A stretch of DNA of 42,145 nt from Candidatus Aerophobota bacterium (GTDB lineage Bacteria; Aerophobota; Aerophobia; Aerophobales; JAGGVN01), in assembly GCA_021158005.1 (NCBI GenBank), contig JAGGVN010000132.1:1-42145 (forward strand), read 5' to 3'. How positions within the stretch are numbered: position 1 is the first letter of the stretch; every line of letters starts with the position of its first letter. This document shows, in pieces, positions 7,921-17,277 of the stretch. A model generated the notes under the pieces. It saw nothing but the letters and a program-made list of their open reading frames with translations, was not told where the DNA came from and ran no database searches. A program made the position numbers and the translations under genes.

Positions 7921-8470
7921 ATTCTCCATTCTCCTTAAAAGGCATTCCCAGAAGAGTAAGTAGCTCCTTAGCTTCCTCATCTTTTTTAGCAGTAGTAACT
8001 ATAGTTACAGAAAGCCCCTCTACTTTTTTAACCTCTTTATATCCTACCTCCGGAAAAACTGACCTATCTTCTATCCCTAAAGTAAAATTACCCTGTCCAT
8101 CAAATTGAGAAGGAGAAATACCCTGAAAGTCTCTAATTCTAGGAATAGCCAGATTAAATAATCTATCTAAAAATTCAAACATTCTTTCTCTTCTTAAAGT
8201 AACCTTACATCCTATAGGCATACCCTTCCGTAAATTAAAACTGGCTACAGATTTCTTTGCTCGGGTAATTATAGGCTGTTGACCTGTAATTAAAGAAAGA
8301 TCTTTCCTGGCAATATCTATAGCTTTAGAATCTGTTTTAGCTGAACTTACCCCTACATTTATACAAACTTTCTCTATCTTAGGGACTTGCATAGGAGTTT
8401 TATAATTAAATTTCTTCATCATTAAAGGAATTACTTTTTCTTCATAAATTTTTCTTAATCTGCTCTTCAT
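7889..8470 (-). CDS. rplE: 50S ribosomal protein L5
   Basis: 193 residues. L5 binds 5S rRNA and contacts P-site tRNA. The family core is clear: [44 protein letters not shown], and near the end [12 protein letters not shown], where most L5 proteins stop. Here the frame continues 12 more residues ([12 protein letters not shown]), which are encoded by bases shared with the first 32 bases of rpsN. Confidence 0.97.
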   Translation of the reverse strand: MKSRLRKIYEEKVIPLMMKKFNYKTPMQVPKIEKVCINVGVSSAKTDSKAIDIARKDLSLITGQQPIITRAKKSVASFNLRKGMPIGCKVTLRRERMFEFLDRLFNLAIPRIRDFQGISPSQFDGQGNFTLGIEDRSVFPEVGYKEVKKVEGLSVTIVTTAKKDEEAKELLTLLGMPFKENGEYGKKSSYRKS

Positions 8471-8532
8471 ATTAAACCTTTTTTGACCTTTCGATCTTTA
8501 TTTTGTCACCTGCAAGGCTAAAGACTATCATA

Positions 8533-8847
8533 TTAATCGACTACTTCTTTACATTTCTTACAATATCTTAACTTTTCCCCTGTCTTTAAAATTCTCATTC
8601 CCACTCTTGTTTTTTTTCCGCATCGCGGACATATTAACATCACCTTACTCTGAAAAAGAGGAGCTTCTTTTTTAACTATTCCACTTTCCTGTCCTCTCCT
8701 TGTAGGCCTGATATGTCGGGTAACTATATTAACTCCTTCCACTACTACTTTTCCCTCAGCAGGTATCCTTTCAATTACCTTGCCTCTTTTCCCCTTATCC
8801 TTTCCAGAAAGAACTATTACCTCATCTCCTACTTTTATTTTCGCCAT
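8533..8847 (-). CDS. rplX: 50S ribosomal protein L24
   Basis: 104 residues. L24 is an early assembly protein with a KOW motif near the N-terminus: K-V-G-D-E-V-I-V-L-S-G-K-D-K-G-K-R-G-K-V. The C-terminal part has C-P-R-C-G-K-K-T-R-V-G and Y-C-K-K-C-K-E, two CxxC pairs that may bind zinc, as in many L24 proteins. It lies 12 bases after rplN; a 62-base gap follows before rplE. Confidence 0.97.
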   Translation of the reverse strand: MAKIKVGDEVIVLSGKDKGKRGKVIERIPAEGKVVVEGVNIVTRHIRPTRRGQESGIVKKEAPLFQSKVMLICPRCGKKTRVGMRILKTGEKLRYCKKCKEVVD

Positions 8848-8859
8848 CCTTCCATTCTC

Positions 8860-9228
8860 CTACAAGACTTCTGGAGCCAAAGAAATTATCTTCATAAAAT
8901 TTTTCTCTCGTAATTCCCGAGTTACCGGTCCAAAAATCCTTGTTCCTCGGGGATTACCGCTTGCATCAATCAACACCCCGGCATTCTCATCAAATCTAAT
9001 ATAAGAACCATCTTTTCTTCTTATCTCCTTCTTGGTACGAACCACTACTGCTCTCACTATATCCCCCTTCTTTATCCCTGTATTAGGAAGAACTCTTTTT
9101 ACTACAGCTATTATTTGATCTCCTATCCGGGCGTAACGGCGTGATGATCCTCCCAGGGCCCTTATACATTTTATTTCCCTGGCTCCTGTATTATCAGCTA
9201 CCACTAAACGAGTTTGTTCCTGAATCAT
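8860..9228 (-). CDS. rplN: 50S ribosomal protein L14
   Basis: 122 residues, exactly the usual length; the most conserved protein at the start of the spc block. L14 forms bridges with 16S rRNA. It opens [22 protein letters not shown] and contains [13 protein letters not shown] and the [12 protein letters not shown] block. Overlaps rpsQ by 4 bases, so the S10 and spc blocks are joined without a gap. Confidence 0.98.
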   Translation of the reverse strand: MIQEQTRLVVADNTGAREIKCIRALGGSSRRYARIGDQIIAVVKRVLPNTGIKKGDIVRAVVVRTKKEIRRKDGSYIRFDENAGVLIDASGNPRGTRIFGPVTRELREKNFMKIISLAPEVL

Positions 9229-9479
9229 TTTTTCCCTCTACTTATAATTTCCACTACTCGCCAGCGTTTCTCTTTGCTCAAAGGTCTGGTTTCCACTATT
9301 CTTACCCAATCTTGTTCTCGGCATCTGTTCTCTTCGTCGTGGGCCTTTACTTTCTTCCTTTTTTTCACCTTTTTTCCGTATAAAGGGTGAAGAGATTCGC
9401 GTTCAATACACACCACTACTGTCTTATCCATTTTATCACTAATTACTCTGCCAACCCTCTCTTTTTTTTTACTTTTCAC
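9225..9479 (-). CDS. rpsQ: 30S ribosomal protein S17
   Basis: 84 residues. S17 is a primary 16S rRNA binder. It shows [16 protein letters not shown] at the start, [21 protein letters not shown] in the middle and [20 protein letters not shown] at the end, all family hallmarks. It overlaps rpmC by 11 bases and rplN by 4. Confidence 0.97.
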   Translation of the reverse strand: MKSKKKERVGRVISDKMDKTVVVCIERESLHPLYGKKVKKRKKVKAHDEENRCREQDWVRIVETRPLSKEKRWRVVEIISRGKK

Positions 9480-9666
9480 TTTCCTCTCCTTCTCGTAGAA
9501 GCGTGTATATCCGAGCTATATCTTTTTTTAATTTCTGAATTCGAGAGAAATCCGTTAAACTTCCCCGTGCTTTTTCTGAATACAACTTAAATAACTCTTT
9601 CTTGAAATTCTTAAGATGCTGAAGAAGATCGCCTTTACCTAATTCTCTTAGTTCTTCTGTCTTCAT
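9469..9666 (-). CDS. rpmC: 50S ribosomal protein L29
   Basis: 65 residues in two long helices, as in the family. L29 sits by the exit tunnel and helps form the SRP/trigger-factor site. It starts [14 protein letters not shown] and contains the characteristic [18 protein letters not shown]. The ATG overlaps the rplP stop as ATGA. A GTG four codons upstream (at 9678) is also in frame and lies closer to an AAGGA element, so the start is not fully settled. Confidence 0.95.
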   Translation of the reverse strand: MKTEELRELGKGDLLQHLKNFKKELFKLYSEKARGSLTDFSRIQKLKKDIARIYTLLREGEESEK

Positions 9667-10091
9667 AAAAGTATACACTCATCCTTGGAAGAAATAATTT
9701 TAGTTTTAATAGGGAGTTTATGAGAAGCCATAGAGAAAGCCTCTTTAGCCTCACTTTCTTTTACTCCTCCCAGCTCGAAGAGTATTCTCCCTCTTTGCAC
9801 CGGTGCCACCCAGAAAGCAACCTCTCCCTTACCTTTACCCATTCGTGTATCCAGAGGTTTTTTGGTAATGGATTTATAAGGAAAAATTCTAATCCACACC
9901 TCTCCTCCTTCCCCAATATATCGAATTATACTCACTCTCGCTGCTTCTATCTGACGAGCAGTAATCCAAGAAGACTCCAGAGCTATTAAACCGTAATCTC
10001 CAAAATTTAATCTTGAGCCTCGAGAAGCAGTTCCTTTCAATCTGCCCCTCTGGCTTTTTCTATATTTAACTCTTTTTGGCTGTAATGGCAC
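9663..10091 (-). CDS. rplP: 50S ribosomal protein L16
   Basis: 142 residues. L16 lies at the base of the central protuberance near the A site. It opens [20 protein letters not shown] and carries the conserved [23 protein letters not shown] block. The start codon is GTG, with GGAGG six bases upstream. The gene overlaps the end of rpsC by 26 bases. Confidence 0.98.
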   Translation of the reverse strand: MPLQPKRVKYRKSQRGRLKGTASRGSRLNFGDYGLIALESSWITARQIEAARVSIIRYIGEGGEVWIRIFPYKSITKKPLDTRMGKGKGEVAFWVAPVQRGRILFELGGVKESEAKEAFSMASHKLPIKTKIISSKDECILL

Positions 10092-10740
10092 TCTTTTCCT
10101 CCTCTGTAGTTAACTTGGAGACCTCTCCTTTATATATCCATACTTTCACTCCTACACATCCATAGAGAGTATGAGCAGTAGCACTCGCATAATCAATATC
10201 TGCCCTTAAAGTATGCAAGGGAACCTTCCCCTCCATTATCCATTCTTTTCTGGCTATTTCTGCTCCTCCAATTCTTCCGGCACAGGCAATTTTTACTCCC
10301 TTCGCACCTAAACTCATTATCCGGGAAGCTGACTCTCTCATTACTCTCTTTATTCCCACTCTTTTCTCTATCTGAGAAGCTATTCTTTCTGCTACCAATT
10401 GAGCATCCAGCTCTGGCTGAGAAACCTCCTTTATATTTAAGAAAATATTGCTACTATTTATTAATTTTTCTAATTCTCTCTTTGCTTTCTCAATACTTTC
10501 CCCCTTCTTTCCAATAATAATCCCCGGACGTGCTGAAAAAACGGTTACCCAAATTTTATTAACTGCTCTTTCTATCAAAATTTTTGAAATACTTGCCCTT
10601 TTGAATCTTTCCTTCAAAAATTGTCTAATCTTTAAATCTTCGAGGAGGTATTGAGAATATTTCTTTTCCTCATACCATTTACTTTCCCAATCTTTTACTA
10701 CCCCTATTCTTAAACCTTTTGGATTAACCTTCTGCCCCAC
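10066..10740 (-). CDS. rpsC: 30S ribosomal protein S3
   Basis: 224 residues with an N-terminal KH domain and a C-terminal S3 domain. It lines the mRNA entry channel and takes part in helicase activity. Signatures: [14 protein letters not shown], the KH loop [14 protein letters not shown], and the C-terminal [13 protein letters not shown] and L-R-A-D-I-D-Y-A. It follows rplV after 58 bases. Confidence 0.98.
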   Translation of the reverse strand: MGQKVNPKGLRIGVVKDWESKWYEEKKYSQYLLEDLKIRQFLKERFKRASISKILIERAVNKIWVTVFSARPGIIIGKKGESIEKAKRELEKLINSSNIFLNIKEVSQPELDAQLVAERIASQIEKRVGIKRVMRESASRIMSLGAKGVKIACAGRIGGAEIARKEWIMEGKVPLHTLRADIDYASATAHTLYGCVGVKVWIYKGEVSKLTTEEEKSAITAKKS

Positions 10741-10798
10741 TGCTCGTTAGCCTCCTTCTTCTAATAATTTGTAATTTTCAATTCGAATTTATTCTAAC

Positions 10799-11128
10799 TC
10801 AACTTTCAAGAATTATGGTAATATGAGAAGTTCTTCGTCTGACTAAGTCTGCTCTTCCCCTTGCTCGTGGTCTTATTCTCTTTAAAGTTGGTCCCTTACC
10901 TACCAGAGCTTTAACACGAAGAGATTCGGGCGCCAAAGAGGAAGTATTCCGGGCGTTGGCTATCGCAGACTTCAGAACTTCTCTCACTTTTTCTCCCCCT
11001 TTTCCTCTCGTAAAAACTAAAATATCCATAGCTTCCTTTGCGTTTTTCCCCTGCACAAGATCAATTACCTTTTTTACCTTAAATGGAGAAATCCGCATAT
11101 ATTTTCCTGTTGCTCTGGCTTCTTCCAT
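10799..11128 (-). CDS. rplV: 50S ribosomal protein L22
   Basis: 109 residues. L22 lines the nascent peptide tunnel with its beta hairpin and binds macrolide-contacting regions. Family marks: Y-M-R-I-S-P-F-K-V-K-K-V-I-D-L-V-Q-G-K, then S-A-I-A-N-A-R-N, and the C-terminal G-P-T-L-K-R-I-R-P-R-A-R-G-R-A hairpin tip, followed by S-H-I-T-I-I-L. Preceded by a 141-base gap holding a structured element, unlike the tight packing around it. Confidence 0.98.
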   Translation of the reverse strand: MEEARATGKYMRISPFKVKKVIDLVQGKNAKEAMDILVFTRGKGGEKVREVLKSAIANARNTSSLAPESLRVKALVGKGPTLKRIRPRARGRADLVRRRTSHITIILES

Positions 11129-11191
11129 TTCGTTTACCTCAATACTTACTCATTTCAAATATTTACTTTAAGAACTTTTAAAGTGACCTTC

Positions 11192-11232
11192 TAGGTAATT
11201 ATCCCTTCGGACAACGCCCTCTCTGCTACCTA
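11192..11232 (-). promoter_or_regulatory. predicted RNA stem-loop element in the rpsS-rplV gap
   Basis: In minus-strand RNA an outer stem TAGGTA/TACCTA closes a purine-rich 12-base bulge on the 5' side and an inner stem TTGTCC-GAAG-GGATAA. The inner stem needs a G-T wobble that works only in the minus-strand transcript (A-C on the plus strand), which argues for a functional RNA rather than a DNA palindrome. It lies within the 141-base gap ahead of rplV. It may be a ribosomal-protein binding site, an attenuator or a processing site; I know no described leader here. Confidence 0.45.
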
Positions 11233-11269
11233 AACTCTCTAAAATTTAATATTTTCTTACTATAAAACA

Positions 11270-11554
11270 TTACTTAGGAGAAATAGTCCTCTTTCCTCGC
11301 GATCCATGGTGATCAAACTTGCGTGTGGGAGCAAACTCACCCAGCCTATGGCCCACCATCTCTTCCGTAATATATACATGATGAAAATCCTTTCCGTTAT
11401 GCACCGCAAAGGTGTAGCCCACAAAATCGGGAATAATCATAGACCGACGAGACCATGTCTTTATAGGTTTCTTTTTACCTTCACTTTCTACTTTTTTAAA
11501 TTTTCTTAACAAAGATTCATCTACATACGGACCTTTTTTAAGTGACCGTCCCAT
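11270..11554 (-). CDS. rpsS: 30S ribosomal protein S19
   Basis: 94 residues, typical length. S19 forms a complex with S13 in the head of the small subunit. It opens [18 protein letters not shown] and has [22 protein letters not shown] and the C-terminal [13 protein letters not shown] block. 15 bases after rplB. Confidence 0.98.
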   Translation of the reverse strand: MGRSLKKGPYVDESLLRKFKKVESEGKKKPIKTWSRRSMIIPDFVGYTFAVHNGKDFHHVYITEEMVGHRLGEFAPTRKFDHHGSRGKRTISPK

Positions 11555-11569
11555 CGCTTACCCCTTAAA

Positions 11570-12403
11570 TTATTTTTTTCTTCTTCGAATAATTAAAGAA
11601 TCAGAAGGTTTCCCCTTTTTTCTGGTTTTTTCTCCCTTAATAGGTCTCCCCCAGGGAGTAACCGGCGGCCCTCCGAGATGACCCCGATCCTCTCCTCCAC
11701 CATGAGGGTGGTCTACAGGATTCATAGCCACTCCACGAACTTTTGGACGCCGTCCCATCCATCTACTCCTTCCTGCCTTCCCCAGTTGAATATTTCTATG
11801 CTCAGTATTTCCTACCTGCCCTAAGGTAGCTTTACATTCTAAAGAAACCAGGCGAATTTCACTTGAAGGAAGTTTAATCTGGGCATACTTCCCTTCTTTG
11901 CTGAGAAGCTGGGCACTCACCCCTGCTGAGCGCACTAATTGCCCTCCTTTTCCCTTTCTGAGTTCAATATTGTAAATGAAACTTCCCTCAGGTATCTTTC
12001 CCAAAGGTAAGGCATTTCCGGGTTCTAAGGGAGAGTTCTCTCCAGAGATTACTCTATCTCCTACTTTTAACTTTGAAGGAGCAATAATATACCTTTTTTC
12101 TCCATCTATGTAGTGCAAAAGAGCAATTCTTGCTGAACGATTGGGATCATACTCTATGGAAGCCACTCGAGCAGGGATATTGTCTTTATCCCTTTTAAAA
12201 TCTATTACTCGATATTTTCTTTTGCTTCCTCCTCCCCGATGCCTCACGCAAATTCTTCCCTGATTGTTCCTACCGGCTTTCTTCTTTAAACTAAGAAGAA
12301 GACTTCTCTCAGGCTTCTTTTTTGTTATCCCTGTGAAGTTACTATAACTCTGATGTCTTCTTCCGGGAGAAGTAGGTTTACAAATCTTTATATTAGTAGC
12401 CAT
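11570..12403 (-). CDS. rplB: 50S ribosomal protein L2
   Basis: 277 residues. L2 is needed for subunit association and peptidyl transferase activity. It contains the [15 protein letters not shown] block, the S-A-G-V-S-A-Q-L-L loop and the functionally key [14 protein letters not shown] motif, whose His is at the peptidyl transferase side. The C-terminus ends in the usual basic R-R-R-K-K tail. Only one base separates it from rplW. Confidence 0.99.
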   Translation of the reverse strand: MATNIKICKPTSPGRRHQSYSNFTGITKKKPERSLLLSLKKKAGRNNQGRICVRHRGGGSKRKYRVIDFKRDKDNIPARVASIEYDPNRSARIALLHYIDGEKRYIIAPSKLKVGDRVISGENSPLEPGNALPLGKIPEGSFIYNIELRKGKGGQLVRSAGVSAQLLSKEGKYAQIKLPSSEIRLVSLECKATLGQVGNTEHRNIQLGKAGRSRWMGRRPKVRGVAMNPVDHPHGGGEDRGHLGGPPVTPWGRPIKGEKTRKKGKPSDSLIIRRRKK

Positions 12404-12404
12404 T

Positions 12405-12698
12405 TTATATCTCTAACTCCGTAATAGTCTCTCCTTTTTTTAATTTCACTATAGCCCTTTTATAAGTGGGAGTCTTCCCCACTACCCGACCTCGCCATTT
12501 TCTCTTTTTTCCCCAAACTTTTAGAGTCCAAACTTCATCTACTTTTACCTTAAATAGATTTTCAACAGCGTTCCTTATCTGAATTTTATTGGCTTTTAAA
12601 GGAACTCTAAATACATATTTATTCTCTTTTTGCAAGAGGTATGTATTCTTCTCTGAAATTACAGGACTAAGAATAATATCCTGAGGATCTTCATACAT
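12405..12698 (-). CDS. rplW: 50S ribosomal protein L23
   Basis: 97 residues. L23 is at the tunnel exit and docks trigger factor and SRP. Family features: [15 protein letters not shown] near the start, [26 protein letters not shown], and the extended loop with [10 protein letters not shown]. It overlaps rplD by 8 bases. Confidence 0.97.
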   Translation of the reverse strand: MYEDPQDIILSPVISEKNTYLLQKENKYVFRVPLKANKIQIRNAVENLFKVKVDEVWTLKVWGKKRKWRGRVVGKTPTYKRAIVKLKKGETITELEI

Positions 12699-13317
12699 CT
12701 TTTAGCCTCTCTTCAAGAATAGATAAAGAATCTTTAGTCAAGAATATATAAGAAGAAGAAATAACATCGTAAGCAGAGACCACCGAAGCCAAAGAAAGAT
12801 TAACCTTTTTTAAATTAGAGGAAGATCTTATTATTTTTTCGTCCCATTGATTTATTATTAATAAACATTTTTTTTCTATAGAAAAAACTTCTAGAAACTT
12901 TACCATCTCTTTCGTCTTTCCTTCTTTAATTTCTAATTTGTCTAAAATGAAAAAACTGTTGTTCTTGAGTTTCTCCCTTAGACTCGACCTCAAGGCGAGC
13001 TTTTTTACTCTCTTAGAGAGACGATACTCAAACCGTCGGGGTTTAGGACCGAAAGCTACTCCTCCTCCTACCCAGATAGGTGAACGGATGCTCCCTGCTC
13101 GCGCCCTTCCTGTACCTTTCTGAGGCCAGGGTTTTCTTCCTCCTCCGCTTACTTCACCTCGCCTTTTAGTAGAAACTGTTCCCTGGCGCAAGTTCTTCTG
13201 ATGCGCTAACTGGATCCGGTGAAGAAGGTCTCTTTTAATTTCCCCTTCAAATATATCTTTATTTAAATCGAGACTATCTACCTTTTCTCCCTGCATATTA
13301 TAAATTGGCACTCTCAT
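12691..13317 (-). CDS. rplD: 50S ribosomal protein L4
   Basis: 208 residues. L4 reaches the constriction of the peptide tunnel; in E. coli it also represses the S10 operon. The tunnel loop shows Q-G-T-V-S-T-K-R-R-G-E-V-S-G-G-G-R-K-P-W, then Q-K-G-T-G-R-A-R-A-G-S-I-R-S-P, W-V-G-G-G-V-A-F-G-P-K-P-R. Length and motifs are normal. No long leader with an L4-binding hairpin is evident upstream because the S10 block is fused to fusA. Confidence 0.98.
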   Translation of the reverse strand: MRVPIYNMQGEKVDSLDLNKDIFEGEIKRDLLHRIQLAHQKNLRQGTVSTKRRGEVSGGGRKPWPQKGTGRARAGSIRSPIWVGGGVAFGPKPRRFEYRLSKRVKKLALRSSLREKLKNNSFFILDKLEIKEGKTKEMVKFLEVFSIEKKCLLIINQWDEKIIRSSSNLKKVNLSLASVVSAYDVISSSYIFLTKDSLSILEERLKDV

Positions 13318-13326
13318 TGTATCTCT

Positions 13327-13947
13327 CTAAGCTTCTTCTATTAATAATAAACTTCCTTTACTCCCGGGAATACTTCCTTTAACTAAAAGAAGATTTTCCT
13401 CGGTATCTACGTCCATCACCATAAGATTCCGAATAGTAACCCTTTCTCTACCCATTCTTCCGGGCATTTCTTTCCCCTTAAAGACTCGCGAAGGGTCACT
13501 TGAAGCTCCAATAGAACCAGGACGACGATGCCATTGTTTTGCCCCGTGGGATGCAGGACCACCTCTAAAACCATGTCTTTTCACTACTCCCTGAAATCCT
13601 TTTCCCTTGGAAATACCTCTAATATTTACCAGATCACCTTTTTTGAAAATATTCACCTCTATCGTCTCTCCTACTGCAATTTTAGAAATATCTTCAAGCT
13701 TTATTTCTCTTAAATATCTCAAAGGAGGAATATTATTCTTCCGAAAATGTCCCTGCTCGGGCTTATTAAGTTTATTCTCCTCTATTTCTTCAAAGCCTAT
13801 CTGGATAGCATTATACCCATCCCTCTCCTCTGTCTTCTTTTGAACTACCTTACATGGACCTGCCTGGATTACACTCACCGGCACAAGATTCTCTCCTTCA
13901 AAAATTTGAGTCATCTTTAACTTCTTTCCCAGGATAAATTTTTTCAC
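13327..13947 (-). CDS. rplC: 50S ribosomal protein L3
   Basis: 206 residues. L3 starts large-subunit assembly and reaches toward the peptidyl transferase centre. It begins [14 protein letters not shown], and the long internal loop reads [24 protein letters not shown], then [18 protein letters not shown]. The ATG overlaps the rpsJ stop by 4 bases. Confidence 0.98.
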   Translation of the reverse strand: MKKFILGKKLKMTQIFEGENLVPVSVIQAGPCKVVQKKTEERDGYNAIQIGFEEIEENKLNKPEQGHFRKNNIPPLRYLREIKLEDISKIAVGETIEVNIFKKGDLVNIRGISKGKGFQGVVKRHGFRGGPASHGAKQWHRRPGSIGASSDPSRVFKGKEMPGRMGRERVTIRNLMVMDVDTEENLLLVKGSIPGSKGSLLLIEEA

Positions 13948-14252
13948 AATTTCACCTCTATATGAACTCCCATAGGGAGATTTAATTCCATTAAAGCATC
14001 GACTGTCCGAGGATTAGATTCTATGATATCTATTAACCTCTTATGAACCCGTAGTTCAAATTGCTCTCGGGAATTCTTATCCACATGAGGTGACCGCAAA
14101 ACTGTGAATCGAGAAATCTCTGTAGGTAAAGGGATAGGACCAGAAATTTTTGCGCCTGTTCTCTCAACAGTCTCCAAAATTCTTTTTACTGACTCATCCA
14201 ATATCTTATGGTCATAAGCCTTTAAACGAATACGAATCTTTTTTTCAGGCAT
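13944..14252 (-). CDS. rpsJ: 30S ribosomal protein S10 (NusE)
   Basis: 102 residues, the standard length. S10 acts in the head of the small subunit and, as NusE, bridges NusG-bound RNA polymerase and the ribosome. Key stretches: [44 protein letters not shown] and R-T-V-D-A-L-M-E-L. Only 11 bases separate it from fusA, so the S10 genes are probably transcribed with the str genes rather than from their own promoter. Confidence 0.98.
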   Translation of the reverse strand: MPEKKIRIRLKAYDHKILDESVKRILETVERTGAKISGPIPLPTEISRFTVLRSPHVDKNSREQFELRVHKRLIDIIESNPRTVDALMELNLPMGVHIEVKL

Positions 14253-14263
14253 TATTTTTTCCT

Positions 14264-16315
14264 CTATTTAATAACCTTTTCTGTCAGCGGCGAAGGCAAT
14301 TTCTCGTAATGAGAAAATTCTATATTAGGAACGGCTCTTCCCTTGGTCAACGAACGCAAAGCTGTTACATACCCAAATAATTCCGCTAAAGGAACATAAG
14401 CATATAAATAACTAAACCCTTTTTTTGTCTCCATTTCATAGATTTGTCCTCGCCGAGCAGTGATATCTCCTATTACATCTCCCACATAACTTTGAGGAGT
14501 TTTTATTCTTACTCTCATTATCGGCTCCAGAAGATAGGGTTCAGCGAGCTCGAAAGCTTTCCTGAAAGCAATAAAGGCAGCTGTTTTAAAAGCAATCTCT
14601 GAAGAATCCACGGGATGATAGGAACCCCCTATCAGGGTAACCTTGGTTCTCACTACAGGATATCCTCTAATTACTCCATTTCTCATTGCTTCTTCCACTC
14701 CACTTTTTATAGCCGGAATAAACTCCTTGGGAATAATTCCACCTTTAATTTTATCTACAAATAATTCTTCTTTTTCACTTGCAGGTTCTACCTCAAGCCA
14801 TACATCCCCGTATTGTCCTTTTCCTCCGCTCTGACGAATATATTCTCCCCGGGCACGGGCTTTCTTTCCTGCAGCCTCTTTATAAGCTACCCGTGGTCTA
14901 CCTACCCTTACCTCTACATTAAACTCTCGTTTCAGTCTCTCTATAATAATTTCCAGATGGAGATGACCCATTCCCCAGATTATCATCTGTCCTGTCTCTT
15001 TATCCTGAGAAAATCTAAAAGTAGGATCTTCCTCACTCAATTTACTCAAAGAAAAGACTAATTTATTTTCATCCGCCTTAGTTTTAGATTCAATAGCCAC
15101 AGAGATAACGGGCTCAGCGAATTCCATTCCTTCAAAAATTATAGGATTTTCTTTATCACACAGAGAATCACCGGTACTTATATTTCTTGGTCCCAGAATT
15201 GCCCCTATTTCTCCAGCACGAAGTTTTTTCCTTTCTTTGCGATAATTAGCATGCATCTCCAGAATTCTCCCTACTCTCTCCTCTTGCTTCTTGGTAGCAT
15301 TATAAACTGAGCAACCCACAACAATTTCCCCCGAATAAACTCTAATATAATTTAACTTTCCCACATAAGGATCGGTCACTATCTTGAAGGCCAATGCAGA
15401 AAAAGGAGCCTCAGGAGAAGGAGTTATTTTCTCTTTTACTCTATAAAGAGGATTCAATCCCTCAGCTGGAGGAATATCTACAGGAGAAGGAAGATAGTCT
15501 ATAATAGCATCCAGCAAAAGACGAATTCCTTTGTTTTTTAAAGCACTTCCACAAAAAACAGGGACTATTCTATTAGTAAGGGTCATTCTTCTTATTCCCT
15601 TCTTTATTTCTTCTTCTTTTAAACTTCCTTTTTCTAAAAATTCTTCCAGGAGTTTTTCATCACTTTCTGAGGCCCTTTCCACCAAATTGTCATAAAAATG
15701 CAAAAATTTCTTCCTGAGATAAGGAGGAATTTCCTCTTCAAAAACAGGAGCATCTGGATGATCTCCTTTCCAGATTAAAGCTTTCTTCTTTATTAAATCT
15801 ACTACTCCTCGAAAACTTCTCCCCTCTCCTATGGGGAGCTGAAGAGGAAGAGGAGCGATATTAAACTTTTCTTCCATCTCCTCTATAATTCCGTAAAAGT
15901 CAGCACCTGTCCTATCCAATTTATTTATAAAAGCTACCCGGGGGATATGATAACGATCAGCCTGGCGCCATACTGTCTCTGATTGTGGCTCTACTCCTTC
16001 TACTCCGCAAAAAATCACCACTACGCCATCTAATACTCTCAGAGCCCTCTCTACTTCCACAGTAAAGTCTACATGCCCGGGAGTATCGATAATATTAATA
16101 TAATGATTTTTCCACATACAGGTAGTGGCTGCAGAAGTTATAGTAATTCCCCTCTCTTTTTCCTGGTCCATCCAGTCCATCACCGCTGTCCCTTCATCTA
16201 CTTCCCCTACCTTGTGAATTTTGCCGGTATAATAAAGAATACACTCAGTAGTAGTAGTTTTACCTGCATCTATGTGAGCTACTATTCCAATATTTCTTAT
16301 ACTTCTCAAATACAT
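14264..16315 (-). CDS. fusA: elongation factor G
   Basis: 683 residues from the chosen ATG. EF-G is the GTPase of ribosomal translocation and recycling. G1 is A-H-I-D-A-G-K-T (13-20), followed by the switch-[11 protein letters not shown] and N-K-L-D-R-T-G-A. Domain IV has [17 protein letters not shown], and the domain V end has T-A-R-R-G-Q-I. Two adjacent ATGs (16318 and 16315) follow an AAGGA; the second has better spacing. An in-frame earlier start would overlap rpsG. No tuf follows fusA here; tuf lies 11 kb upstream at the head of the cluster. Confidence 0.98.
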   Translation of the reverse strand: MYLRSIRNIGIVAHIDAGKTTTTECILYYTGKIHKVGEVDEGTAVMDWMDQEKERGITITSAATTCMWKNHYINIIDTPGHVDFTVEVERALRVLDGVVVIFCGVEGVEPQSETVWRQADRYHIPRVAFINKLDRTGADFYGIIEEMEEKFNIAPLPLQLPIGEGRSFRGVVDLIKKKALIWKGDHPDAPVFEEEIPPYLRKKFLHFYDNLVERASESDEKLLEEFLEKGSLKEEEIKKGIRRMTLTNRIVPVFCGSALKNKGIRLLLDAIIDYLPSPVDIPPAEGLNPLYRVKEKITPSPEAPFSALAFKIVTDPYVGKLNYIRVYSGEIVVGCSVYNATKKQEERVGRILEMHANYRKERKKLRAGEIGAILGPRNISTGDSLCDKENPIIFEGMEFAEPVISVAIESKTKADENKLVFSLSKLSEEDPTFRFSQDKETGQMIIWGMGHLHLEIIIERLKREFNVEVRVGRPRVAYKEAAGKKARARGEYIRQSGGKGQYGDVWLEVEPASEKEELFVDKIKGGIIPKEFIPAIKSGVEEAMRNGVIRGYPVVRTKVTLIGGSYHPVDSSEIAFKTAAFIAFRKAFELAEPYLLEPIMRVRIKTPQSYVGDVIGDITARRGQIYEMETKKGFSYLYAYVPLAELFGYVTALRSLTKGRAVPNIEFSHYEKLPSPLTEKVIK

Positions 16316-16325
16316 CATTTTTCCT

Positions 16326-16796
16326 TCACCACCGATAATGAGCAAAAGCTCTATTAGCTTCTGCCATACGATGAGTATCCTCCCGTTTCTTTACCGCTAA
16401 ACCCTCACCCTTAAAAGAGGCAATGATCTCTTCGGCTAATTTTTCTTTCATAGGTTTCCCTTTCCTCTGACGAGCAAAAGTAATTATCCACTTTAACGCT
16501 AACATTTCCTGCCTTTCAGGTCTTACCTCTGTGGGAACCTGATAAGTAGATCCTCCCACACGTCGAGAGCGAACCTCAAGAACCGGTTTAACATTCTCTA
16601 AAGCAGCAAGAAAAACCTCAAGAGGATTCTTCTTAACTCTTTTTTCGATAATTTCAAAACAGCCATAGCATATAGATTCTGCTTTGCTCTTTTTCCCATC
16701 CTTCATTACCATATTAATAAGCTTGGCTACTACCCGACTCTTATAAAGAGTATCAGGAGAAATTTCTCTTTTTTTAGCTATTCTTCGTCTGGCCAC
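16326..16796 (-). CDS. rpsG: 30S ribosomal protein S7
   Basis: 156 residues. S7 nucleates the 3' major domain of 16S rRNA and touches E-site tRNA. Recognised by M-A-R-R-R, then [36 protein letters not shown], and the C-terminal [12 protein letters not shown]. 15 bases after rpsL and 10 bases before fusA: the normal str order. Confidence 0.98.
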   Translation of the reverse strand: MARRRIAKKREISPDTLYKSRVVAKLINMVMKDGKKSKAESICYGCFEIIEKRVKKNPLEVFLAALENVKPVLEVRSRRVGGSTYQVPTEVRPERQEMLALKWIITFARQRKGKPMKEKLAEEIIASFKGEGLAVKKREDTHRMAEANRAFAHYRW

Positions 16797-16811
16797 CGAA
16801 ACCTCCTCATA

Positions 16812-17183
16812 CTACCCTTCCATCTTTTTTCCATACTTAGAACGAGCCTGTTTTCTTCCTTCTACTCCTGCCGCATCTAAAGTCCCTCGAATAATATGAT
16901 ACTTAACTCCCGGAAGGTCTTTTACCCTCCCCCCTCTTACCAGAACAATAGAATGCTCCTGGAGATTATGACCCTCTCCAGGAATGTAAGCAGTCACTGT
17001 TTTCCCGTTAGATAATCTCACTCTGGCTACCTTTCTTAAAGCGGAATTAGGCTTCTTAGGAGTAAGAGTTCGAACGCTTATACAAACACCCTTTTTTTGG
17101 GGATGTCCTTCTAAAGCAGGACTCTTTTTCTTCTTCTTAATTTTTTTCCGACCTTTCTTTAATAATTGATTGATAGTAGGCAT
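16812..17183 (-). CDS. rpsL: 30S ribosomal protein S12
   Basis: 123 residues. S12 is at the decoding centre. It opens [12 protein letters not shown] and shows the streptomycin-relevant loop [11 protein letters not shown] with Lys at the position (E. coli K42) that gives wild-type sensitivity, and the second loop [13 protein letters not shown] lysine-rich K-K-I-K-K-K-K-K-S segment after residue 12 is more basic than usual. A 94-base gap with no clear promoter separates it from rpoC. Confidence 0.98.
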   Translation of the reverse strand: MPTINQLLKKGRKKIKKKKKSPALEGHPQKKGVCISVRTLTPKKPNSALRKVARVRLSNGKTVTAYIPGEGHNLQEHSIVLVRGGRVKDLPGVKYHIIRGTLDAAGVEGRKQARSKYGKKMEG

Positions 17184-17277
17184 CTAAGCTCCTTATCCAT
17201 AGAATCTATTTTATAAATACTTTTCTTATTTTGCCTATTCTTTCAGCTAAAAAACTGGGCATATTATTCATTCCCTT

